Positions 6,439 through 11,383 of a stretch of DNA of 11,383 bases are shown here, piece by piece. How positions within the stretch are numbered: the first letter of the stretch is position 1; every line of letters begins with the position of its first letter. Under the pieces are notes generated by a model that did no database searches, was not told where the DNA came from, and worked only from the letters and a program-made list of their open reading frames with translations. The stretch comes from an uncultured Curtobacterium sp. (lineage in GTDB: Bacteria; Actinomycetota; Actinomycetes; Actinomycetales; Microbacteriaceae): assembly GCA_913774725.1 (NCBI GenBank), contig CAJYIG010000256.1, positions 1-11,383 on the forward strand, read 5' to 3'. A program made the translations under genes and the position numbers.

Positions 6439-7482
6439 GTGGGCGACACGACGGACGAGCGGACCGGCCGGCGGGCGTGGGTGCACGTGGGGACCGCGAT
6501 GGTGATCGGTCTCGGCGCCGCACAGGCCGCGCACGCAGCGACCGCGCTCGTTCTGTTCGCCGGCGTGCCCGGGCTCGCCGCGCTCCTGGTCCAGACGGTC
6601 CTGGTCAGCGTGGTGCTCGGCGGTCTCGCAGTCGTCGCGACCCGCCGCCGACGCGCGGCGTGGCTCGGTGCGGCGGCCCTCCTCCTCGTCCCCGCGGTCG
6701 TCGTCGCCGACCTGGTGCCCACGGTCGTCAGCGGCTCCGGGTCGACGATCCTGCTCCCCTCCCCCACGCCCCTGCCGTACCTGGTGGGCACGGTCGTCGC
6801 GGCCGTCCCGGCGATGCTCGTCCACCGCGGAGTCGTGCGGACGGTGGGCCTGGCTGCCGGAGCCACGAGCGCGGCCGTCGTCGTCGCCCTTCTCGTCGTG
6901 GCCGGCGTCCGCGCGCACGCGGGTGTCGTGCAGCGTGACCAGCAGGCCATCGCGCGGGCACAGGACGCCATCGGCGCGGACTTCCGGCCCGTCACGATCT
7001 CGCCCGACGGGTACGGCTCCGTGTACGAGGCGAACATCGAGAAGCGGCTGCCGGGCTTCCTGCAGGTGTTCTCGTCGCCGGCCGAGCGGGCGCACGCCCC
7101 CGGGCAGACGTCCGGGTCCGACCTGACGGTCGTCACGCTCGCCGCCGACGCCCCGCCGTGCGGTCGGCCGGTCGAGGGCGTGGCACCCGGTGGCGGGTCC
7201 GAGCCGGAGACCGCCTGCGACGACGACGGCGACCTCACCCGCCGCACCAGCGCGCACGGTCACGAGGTCTCCGCGGTGGTGGGCGACGTGCTCGTCGCCG
7301 TCAGCGCACTCCCCGAGGTCGACGACAGCGTGCTCGAAGCGGCCGTGCGCTCCGCGGAGCCGATCGACGACCAGGCGTACCGGCACGTGCTGCTCGGCGA
7401 CGGCGACGAGTACACCGACGAGCTCGACGGCAACCGGTGCCCGGTCGTCGGGGTGGCGTGCGGCCCGCCGGCGCACCGCTGA
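6439..7482 (+). CDS. Unrecognised membrane protein with cysteine-bearing extracytoplasmic tail
   Basis: I do not recognise a family. The 347-residue protein has five predicted membrane helices at about 15-37, 44-67, 74-97, 112-129 and 135-157. Basic loops (RRRR at 69-72; HRGVVR at 129-134) put the N-terminus inside and the last 190 residues outside. The tail contains four cysteines (C241, C260, C334, C341), allowing two disulfides, and an acidic patch near 255-265. Codon composition matches its neighbours. The GTG start has GGGGGTG (6428-6434) four bases upstream; an internal ATG at residue 21 would cut into the first helix. It is 91 bp after lacI on the same strand and ends at a strong hairpin, so it may be a single-gene unit. 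Nothing in the sequence ties it to sugar use. Confidence 0.8.
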   Translation: MGDTTDERTGRRAWVHVGTAMVIGLGAAQAAHAATALVLFAGVPGLAALLVQTVLVSVVLGGLAVVATRRRRAAWLGAAALLLVPAVVVADLVPTVVSGSGSTILLPSPTPLPYLVGTVVAAVPAMLVHRGVVRTVGLAAGATSAAVVVALLVVAGVRAHAGVVQRDQQAIARAQDAIGADFRPVTISPDGYGSVYEANIEKRLPGFLQVFSSPAERAHAPGQTSGSDLTVVTLAADAPPCGRPVEGVAPGGGSEPETACDDDGDLTRRTSAHGHEVSAVVGDVLVAVSALPEVDDSVLEAAVRSAEPIDDQAYRHVLLGDGDEYTDELDGNRCPVVGVACGPPAHR

Positions 7483-7484
7483 GG

Positions 7485-7528
7485 CGGACGGGAGGCACGG
7501 CGCGGGTCGTCAGCGCGCCTCCCGTCCG
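7485..7528. terminator. Bidirectional hairpin terminator between convergent genes
   Basis: CGGACGGGAGGC (7485-7496) and its exact complement GCCTCCCGTCCG (7517-7528) form a 12-bp stem with a 20-base loop; GCGC pairs in the loop (7500-7503 and 7513-7516) could lengthen it. It begins two bases after the membrane-protein stop and lies 73 bp past the nagA stop on the other strand. There is no T-run on either side, as is common for hairpins in very GC-rich actinobacteria. Confidence 0.75.
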
Positions 7529-7592
7529 ACGGTGACCGGTCCCGGCACCTCGAACGGCCCCGAGCAGGCCGCCTCGGTCGGCCGGTCGTCGG

Positions 7593-7612
7593 GTCGGTCG
7601 GTCAGTCGGTCG
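7593..7612. repeat. Tetranucleotide tandem repeat across the nagA stop codon
   Basis: Five tandem units read GTCG, GTCG, GTCA, GTCG, GTCG, in a wider GGTC-rich stretch from about 7576. The stop codon of nagA (7604-7602) is created by the single G-to-A difference in the third unit. Gain or loss of a unit upstream of the stop in the nagA sense would shift the frame for the last codons. Confidence 0.7.
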
Positions 7613-8717
7613 GACCGAGCCGCAGCGGCTCGACCCGGCCGCCCTGGACCCGGACCACGAGGTCGGCGGCCGCCCCCACGCTGAGCGGCGGGCGCAGCCC
7701 GAGCACCGACGCCGCACGCGCGGAGGACGCGCGGACGGCGGGTGGCAGTCGGTCCGGACGACCGTCGACGAACCGGGCCACGGCGTCGGCGACCGTGATC
7801 GTGCTCCCGGCCAACGAGGAGCCGTCGGCGAGCCGGGCGACTCCGTCCGAGACCACGACCTCCGAGCCGGCGATCCGGTAGCGGCCGTCGGCGCAGCCGG
7901 TCGCCGCCATGGCGTCCGACACGAGCACGAGCCGGTCACCGACGGCGCCGTGCACCAGGTCGACGGTCACCGGATCGAGGTGGTGGCCGTCCACGATGCA
8001 CTCCACCGTGAGCCGCTCGTCCGTCAACGCGACGCCGACCGGGCCCGGCGCACGGTGGTGCAGCGGGGGCATCCCGTTGAACAGGTGCGTGACGAGGGTC
8101 GCGCCGGCGTCCACCGCGGCGCGCACCTGGACGACGTCGGCGTCGGTGTGGCCGACCGCGACGACGACGCCCGACGCGACCAGTCGGCGGACGGCGTCGA
8201 GCGCGCCCGGGAGCTCGGGCGCGAGGGTGACGATCCGGAGCGCTGCGCCGCCGGCGTCCACGAACAGGTCGACCTCGTCCGGGGTCGGCGGGTGGAGCAG
8301 CCCGGCAGCGTGCGCACCCCGTCGGGCCGCAGCGAGCCAGGGCCCCTCGAGGTGCAGTCCGGCGAACGTGCCGTCGTCGACGAGCGGCCGGAGGCGGTGC
8401 AGGGCGGCGACCGTGTCCGGCACCGTGCCCGTCGCGATCGACGCCACGAGCCGTCCGGTCCCCCGCGCGGCGTGGTGGGCGGCCGCTGCTCGGGCCTCGG
8501 CGACCGAGCACGAGGCGAAGTCGTACCCGAGCGCGCCGTGCGCGTGCAGGTCGACGAAGGCGGGCAGGACGGTGCCCGACGCCTCGACGACGCGCTCGTG
8601 TGCGGGGGCCGGACCGGTACCGAGCGCGGCGACCCGACCACCGTCGACGGCGAGCCACGCGTCCGCCAGGTCGACCTCGGCGGTGACGATCCGTGGGGCA
8701 CGGACGAGGACGGTCAC
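7602..8717 (-). CDS. nagA: N-acetylglucosamine-6-phosphate deacetylase
   Basis: Amidohydrolase-superfamily enzyme, 371 residues, converting GlcNAc-6-phosphate to glucosamine-6-phosphate and acetate in the cytoplasm. Metal-site motifs are visible: DLHAHG (H58, H60), GLHLEGPW (E124), AVGHTDAD (H190) and THLFNGMPPLHHRAPGPVG (H211). LVSDAMAATG carries the catalytic aspartate D268. The C-terminus has the usual LADGSSLAGSTITVADAV segment. The GTG start overlaps the TGA of the upstream kinase gene by 4 bp (8714-8717), so the two are co-translated. The pairing fits GlcNAc phosphorylation followed by deacetylation. A glucosamine-6-phosphate deaminase (nagB) is not in this window. Small departures from the commonest sequences (HLEGPW for HLEGPF, DGHHLDP for DGVHVHP) leave the key residues intact. 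Confidence 0.93.
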   Translation of the reverse strand: MTVLVRAPRIVTAEVDLADAWLAVDGGRVAALGTGPAPAHERVVEASGTVLPAFVDLHAHGALGYDFASCSVAEARAAAAHHAARGTGRLVASIATGTVPDTVAALHRLRPLVDDGTFAGLHLEGPWLAAARRGAHAAGLLHPPTPDEVDLFVDAGGAALRIVTLAPELPGALDAVRRLVASGVVVAVGHTDADVVQVRAAVDAGATLVTHLFNGMPPLHHRAPGPVGVALTDERLTVECIVDGHHLDPVTVDLVHGAVGDRLVLVSDAMAATGCADGRYRIAGSEVVVSDGVARLADGSSLAGSTITVADAVARFVDGRPDRLPPAVRASSARAASVLGLRPPLSVGAAADLVVRVQGGRVEPLRLGPTD

Positions 8718-9682
8718 GCGGTCACCGTCTCGCGCGCCGCCGCGTCGGCGCGTGCCTGACGCGCGAGCAGCACCGCGCCGATGGCACCGGCCGCGTCACC
8801 GTGCCGCGCACCCACGAGATCAGGGACCCTGACCCCGGTGAGTCGGTCCGCCACCGCGGAACGCAGCGGATCGAAGAGCAGCGGTCCGGACTGCGCGAGG
8901 CCGCCGCCGACGATCAGGGTGTGGCAGCCGGCCGCGGCGGTCAACCACGCCAGGGAGTCGGCGAGCACCTCGACGCAGTCGTCCCACGCCCGCCGAGCCA
9001 CCGGGTCACCCGCCACGAGACGGAGCATCGCGTCGTGCGCACTCGGCGCACCACTGCGTCGCGCGACGGCCCCGGCCGAGGCGACCTCCTCGACCCGGAG
9101 GCCCGCGTGTGCACCGTCCCGGATCCGGACCTGGCCGATCTCCCCCGCCCAACCACCGCCCGGGACCACCCGGCCGTCGACCACCAGGGCGCTCGCCAGA
9201 CCGGTACCGACGGGGACGAAGGCGACCGTGCCACTGCCGAGCGCGGCGGCGGGGTCCGTGGCGGGGTCAGCGGCGGGCGCAGCCGCGTGGACCTCGGCGA
9301 GCGCTCCGGCCCGGACGTCGTGGCCGAAGGCGAGCGGGACGGCGTCGACCCCCGCGGCGCGCAGTGCCTCGGCGACGCGGGCACGGACCGGCACGTCCCG
9401 CCAGCCGAGGTTCACGGAGAGCACCGAACGGCCCGCGTCCTCGTCGACGACCCCGGGGACGACCAGCCCGATCGCCCCGAGGTCGGTCCCGTGCTGCCGC
9501 GCCGCTGTCCGGGCCCGCTGCCCCAGCGCCGCGACGACCTCGGCCAGCGCGGTGGCCTCGGCGTCGTCCCGCGGGGTGGGGACGCGCTGCTCCTCGAGCA
9601 CCCGCCCGTCGTCGGCGACCAGGCGCACCTTCACGCTCGTGCCGCCGACGTCGATGCCGAGCACTGCGCCGTGAGCGGTCAT
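8714..9682 (-). CDS. ROK-family sugar kinase, probable GlcNAc kinase, without zinc motif
   Basis: A 322-residue ROK (repressor-ORF-kinase) protein with no DNA-binding domain, so a kinase. The ATP phosphate loop is GIDVGGTSVK (9-18). The catalytic aspartate is D122 in GHDVRAGALAE, and the sugar-binding segment is GTGLASALVVDGRVVPGGGWAGEIGQ (159-184, in two parts GTGLASALVVDGR and VVPGGGWAGEIGQ). The usual ROK zinc motif after GEIGH, a histidine plus CxCGxxGCxE, is absent: Q184 replaces the histidine and the loop reads RIRDGAHAGLRVEEVASAGA with no cysteine. This is a subgroup trait rather than decay, because all other motifs are intact. ATG 9682 is set by GGAGGG six bases upstream (9689-9694); a longer frame reaching 9790 lacks such a signal. 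The overlap with nagA points to N-acetylglucosamine or a related amino sugar as substrate (inference); glucose is possible. Confidence 0.9.
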   Translation of the reverse strand: MTAHGAVLGIDVGGTSVKVRLVADDGRVLEEQRVPTPRDDAEATALAEVVAALGQRARTAARQHGTDLGAIGLVVPGVVDEDAGRSVLSVNLGWRDVPVRARVAEALRAAGVDAVPLAFGHDVRAGALAEVHAAAPAADPATDPAAALGSGTVAFVPVGTGLASALVVDGRVVPGGGWAGEIGQVRIRDGAHAGLRVEEVASAGAVARRSGAPSAHDAMLRLVAGDPVARRAWDDCVEVLADSLAWLTAAAGCHTLIVGGGLAQSGPLLFDPLRSAVADRLTGVRVPDLVGARHGDAAGAIGAVLLARQARADAAARETVTA

Positions 9683-9694
9683 CCCGAGCCCTCC

Positions 9695-9717
9695 GATCGT
9701 GCCGACCAGCACTGATC
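9695..9717 (-). promoter_or_regulatory. Inverted repeat abutting the kinase ribosome binding site
   Basis: On the minus strand GATC-A-GTGC, six bases, then GCACGATC form an 8-bp stem with one bulged base. It ends directly at the GGAGGG (9689-9694) of the ROK gene. Its GCACTGATC arm, seen on the plus strand at 9709-9717, is the exact inverse complement of 9746-9754 inside the shared element further upstream. It could be a second operator half or a leader hairpin; the sequence alone does not decide. Confidence 0.45.
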
Positions 9718-9736
9718 GGACGCCGTCAGCCTGCCG

Positions 9737-9755
9737 ATCGATCATGATCAGTGCA
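9737..9755 (-). promoter_or_regulatory. Shared regulatory element A upstream of ROK-nagA
   Basis: On the minus strand TGCAC, four bases (TGAT), then CATGATCGAT. The same pattern recurs twice before the oxidoreductase gene (10707-10725 and 10743-10758) with spacers of five and one bases. It contains the 10-bp palindrome GATCATGATC (9740-9749). It lies 55 bp upstream of the kinase start and 59 bp from the deoR start. Expected binder: the adjacent DeoR-family protein (inference). Confidence 0.6.
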
Positions 9756-9801
9756 AACAACGCGCAGCAATTCCGCTCACATCGCCGCACGTCCCCGCCC
9801 G

Positions 9802-9807
9802 TAGGAT
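9802..9807 (+). promoter_or_regulatory. Possible -10 element and leaderless start of deoR
   Basis: TAGGAT (9802-9807) fits the actinobacterial -10 form TANNNT and lies six bases before the ATG, so transcription could begin at the start codon. No convincing -35 is seen. The same bases could instead act as a weak AGGA ribosome binding site seven bases from the ATG; both readings give the same protein start. Confidence 0.45.
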
Positions 9808-9813
9808 GACGCC

Positions 9814-10602
9814 ATGACCCCGCAGCAGAGGCTCAACGCGCTCCTCGAGCTGGTGAGCGACCGCGGGAACGTCTCCATCGCCGAGATCGGCGAGGCGCTG
9901 GGCATCTCCGCTGCGACCGCACGGCGCGACCTCGCGACGCTGGCCGACCAGCGACTCGTCACCCGCACGCACGGCGGTGCCGCGGCGCTCGGGGCCGGGT
10001 ACGAGCTGCCCCTGCAGTACAAGATCGCCCGACAGGCCGATGCGAAGACCGCCATCGCCCGCGCGACCGCTGCGCTCGTCTCGCCGGGGGACACGGTCGG
10101 CCTGAACGGTGGGACGACGACGACCGAGGTGGCGCGCGAGCTCGGCAAGAGCGAACGCTTCATCCGGGCCGACGGCGAGTGCGGGATCACGATCGTCACG
10201 AACGCGCTGAACATCGGGTACGAGCTGTCGGTCCGCGCCAACGTCAAGATCGTCGTGACCGGCGGCGTGGCCCGGCGGCAGTCGTACGAGCTCATCGGTC
10301 CGACCGTGCGGGACACGCTCGACGGCTTCGCTCTCGACGTCGTCGTGCTCGGCGTCGACGGGCTGACCGGTCAGTACGGTGCGACGACGATGCACGAGGG
10401 CGAGGCCGAGGTCAGTCGGCACTTCGCGTCGGTCGGCCGCCGCGTCGTGGTGGTCGCCGACTCGACGAAGATCGAGCGCGCCACCTTCGCGCGCATCTGC
10501 CCGCTCGAGCGCATCGACGTGCTCGTCACGGATCAGGCTGTGCCGACCCCGTTCGCCGCGGAGCTGGCTTCCGCCGGCGTGGAGCTCGTCGTCGCGAGCT
10601 GA
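9814..10602 (+). CDS. DeoR-family transcriptional regulator
   Basis: A 262-residue regulator of standard DeoR length. The N-terminal winged helix-turn-helix (about 6-57) has recognition helix ISAATARRDLATL and the signature TRTHGGA (50-56). The C-terminal sensor domain (about 75-235), related to sugar-phosphate isomerases, shows GLNGGTTTTEVA (96-107) for phosphate binding, TIVTNALNIGYEL, VVTGGVARRQSYELIGP, VVLGVDGL and VVVADSTKIERATFA. Family members sense phosphorylated sugars. It is divergent from the ROK-nagA operon across 131 bp and is followed by a Gfo/Idh oxidoreductase gene. GlcNAc-6-phosphate or glucosamine-6-phosphate is therefore a reasonable inducer guess (inference). It has no strong Shine-Dalgarno; see the TAGGAT entry. 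Confidence 0.94.
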   Translation: MTPQQRLNALLELVSDRGNVSIAEIGEALGISAATARRDLATLADQRLVTRTHGGAAALGAGYELPLQYKIARQADAKTAIARATAALVSPGDTVGLNGGTTTTEVARELGKSERFIRADGECGITIVTNALNIGYELSVRANVKIVVTGGVARRQSYELIGPTVRDTLDGFALDVVVLGVDGLTGQYGATTMHEGEAEVSRHFASVGRRVVVVADSTKIERATFARICPLERIDVLVTDQAVPTPFAAELASAGVELVVAS

Positions 10603-10603
10603 C

Positions 10604-10632
10604 CCGCGGGGCCACCTCCGGCGATCCCGCGG
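10604..10632 (+). terminator. Possible terminator after deoR
   Basis: CCGCGGG (10604-10610) pairs with CCCGCGG (10626-10632) across a 15-base loop, beginning just after the deoR stop. A two-base extension is possible if one C bulges. There is no T-run and the stem is short, so this is only a candidate. The remaining intergenic DNA up to 10796 holds the two shared elements listed below. Confidence 0.4.
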
Positions 10633-10706
10633 TCACGGCTGCGGTCGTCCGTCGCCCTGCCGCGAGCGTCGGCGTCCTGACGTTGCCGGCGTGTAACAAC
10701 CTCGGA

Positions 10707-10725
10707 TGCACGCTTCCATGATCGA
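10707..10725 (+). promoter_or_regulatory. Shared regulatory element B1 upstream of the oxidoreductase
   Basis: TGCAC, five bases (GCTTC), then CATGATCGA. This is the same pattern as element A and as B2. Its CATGATCGA core is 32 bp from that of B2, close to three helical turns, which would place bound proteins on one face of the DNA. Confidence 0.5.
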
Positions 10726-10739
10726 GCCGTGCGTGCTTA

Positions 10740-10768
10740 TTGTGCACTCATGATCGATTTGGCATCAT
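10740..10768 (+). promoter_or_regulatory. Possible promoter of the oxidoreductase gene
   Basis: TTGTGC (10740-10745), a 17-base spacer and CATCAT (10763-10768, 4/6 match to TATAAT) form a weak sigma-70-like promoter. Element B2 overlaps its -35 and fills most of its spacer, a position suited to repression. The -10 is poor, so this is tentative. Confidence 0.3.
10743..10758 (+). promoter_or_regulatory. Shared regulatory element B2 upstream of the oxidoreductase
   Basis: TGCAC, one base, then CATGATCGAT, matching element A's core at all ten positions. Similarity to A extends outward on both sides: a GC.G.GC.T..T stretch before TGCAC and GGC after the core. It is oriented toward the oxidoreductase just as A is toward the kinase. 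Confidence 0.6.
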
Positions 10769-10796
10769 TGCCGTCACAATCACGCAAGGGAGCGAG

Positions 10797-11383
10797 ATGA
10801 CCACCACGAGCACACGACTGCTCCGGGTCGCCGTCGTCGGCATCGGCCAGCGATCGGCCATCGCCGACCACGTGGCTGCCGCAGGCCTGGACGCCGACGG
10901 GGTGGACGCGCGGATCACGGCCGCAGCGGACACCACCGCCGCGGGACGCGAACGGGCCGCCGCACACTGGCCGGAGGCCGAGGTGGTCGCCGTCCACCGG
11001 GCGCTGATCGGCACGGACGGCGCGCCGAACCTCGTGGACGCGGCGATCGTCACCACCCCGGACTGGACCCACGCCGAGATCGCGATCGACCTGCTCCGCG
11101 CCGGCATCGCCGTCTACCTCGAGAAGCCCCTGGCGATCACCGTCGAGGACGCCGACGCCGTCCTGGACGCGGCTGCCGAGACCGGTACGCCCCTGTACGT
11201 CGGCCACAACTTCCGGCACGCGGCCGTCGTCCGGCTCATGCGCGACGTCATCGCCCGCGGGGAGATCGGCGAGGTGAAGGCCGTCTGGGTCCGCCACTTC
11301 GTCGGCAACGGCGGCGACTACTACTTCAAGGACTGGCACGCCGACCGCAGCCGCGTGAACTCGCTCCTGCTGCAGAAGGCGAG
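10797..11383 (+). CDS. Gfo/Idh/MocA-family oxidoreductase, 3' end cut by window edge
   Basis: NAD(P)-dependent sugar dehydrogenase or related enzyme; 195 residues are visible. The Rossmann domain begins RVAVVGIGQRS (10-20, a GxGxxS variant of the glycine loop), with D45 after the second strand where the cofactor ribose binds. TTPDWTHAE (86-94) and LEKPLA (108-113) follow, the latter holding the family's lysine-proline motif with K110. The start of the C-terminal domain shows VGHNFRH and KDWHADRSRVNSLLLQK. ATG 10797 has AAGGGAG (10786-10792) four bases upstream. The substrate cannot be told from sequence; shared upstream elements suggest co-regulation with the ROK-nagA unit and so a role in amino-sugar or related sugar conversion (inference). 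Confidence 0.93.
   Translation, partial: MTTTSTRLLRVAVVGIGQRSAIADHVAAAGLDADGVDARITAAADTTAAGRERAAAHWPEAEVVAVHRALIGTDGAPNLVDAAIVTTPDWTHAEIAIDLLRAGIAVYLEKPLAITVEDADAVLDAAAETGTPLYVGHNFRHAAVVRLMRDVIARGEIGEVKAVWVRHFVGNGGDYYFKDWHADRSRVNSLLLQKA

Noticed and set aside
5121..7247. Minus-strand frame open for about 700 codons upstream of the binding-protein start
   Set aside because: It runs antisense through lacI and most of the membrane-protein gene. It has no signal-peptide-compatible start and no domain; the lipoprotein signal fixes the real start near 5114.
9699..9712. GTGC-N6-GCAC as a DasR/NagR-type GlcNAc operator
   Set aside because: The centre does not match the known TGGTCTAGACCA-like palindrome; it is better explained as part of the longer inverted repeat at 9695-9717.
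10737..11339. Minus-strand 200-codon frame opposite the oxidoreductase
   Set aside because: Antisense to a gene with clear Rossmann and EKP motifs; no recognisable domain and biased residue content.
1..11383. Mobile elements, CRISPR arrays, tRNA or rRNA genes, phage genes or defence systems
   Set aside because: No transposase, integrase, terminal repeats, regularly spaced repeats or structural RNA sequences were seen, and base composition is even throughout.

Overview
The window is very GC-rich, with G/C-dominated third codon positions, GTG starts, strong GGAGG-type ribosome binding sites and long antisense open frames. This fits an actinobacterium; the gene content (sugar ABC importer, GH127 enzyme, LacI, ROK and DeoR proteins) suggests a soil- or plant-associated member such as a Microbacteriaceae. 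That placement is inference; no rRNA or marker gene is present. I see no phage, transposon, CRISPR, tRNA or rRNA, and no wholly new system. The window is chromosomal carbohydrate-use DNA with two separately controlled sugar loci and one unidentified membrane protein.

Locus 1 (1-6347). A four-gene minus-strand operon reads from right to left: a lipoprotein solute-binding protein (5114-3864), two CUT1-type permeases (3801-2830 and 2828-1935), and a cytoplasmic GH127 beta-L-arabinofuranosidase (1903 to beyond the left edge). A LacI-family regulator (5298-6347) is divergent. The 183-bp divergent region holds a perfect 16-bp LacI-type palindrome over the predicted operon start point and a degenerate copy next to the regulator's own ribosome binding site. 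The reading is a self-contained uptake and hydrolysis unit for arabinofuranose-bearing oligosaccharides, plausibly plant cell-wall glycoprotein side chains, repressed by the neighbouring LacI protein. No ATPase gene is present, so a shared ATPase elsewhere is expected. A 14-bp perfect hairpin lies inside the start of the first permease gene, just after the binding-protein gene.

Middle (6348-7601). A plus-strand gene encodes an unrecognised protein with five predicted membrane segments and a 190-residue extracytoplasmic tail containing four cysteines. It converges on nagA across a 12-bp perfect hairpin that probably ends transcription both ways.

Locus 2 (7602-11383). A ROK-family sugar kinase and an N-acetylglucosamine-6-phosphate deacetylase overlap by 4 bp on the minus strand. 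A DeoR-family regulator is divergent, followed by a Gfo/Idh/MocA oxidoreductase cut by the right edge. A sequence of the form TGCAC-N(1-5)-CATGATCGA occurs once upstream of the kinase and twice upstream of the oxidoreductase, each time oriented toward the gene. This suggests one regulator, most simply the DeoR protein, controls both units.
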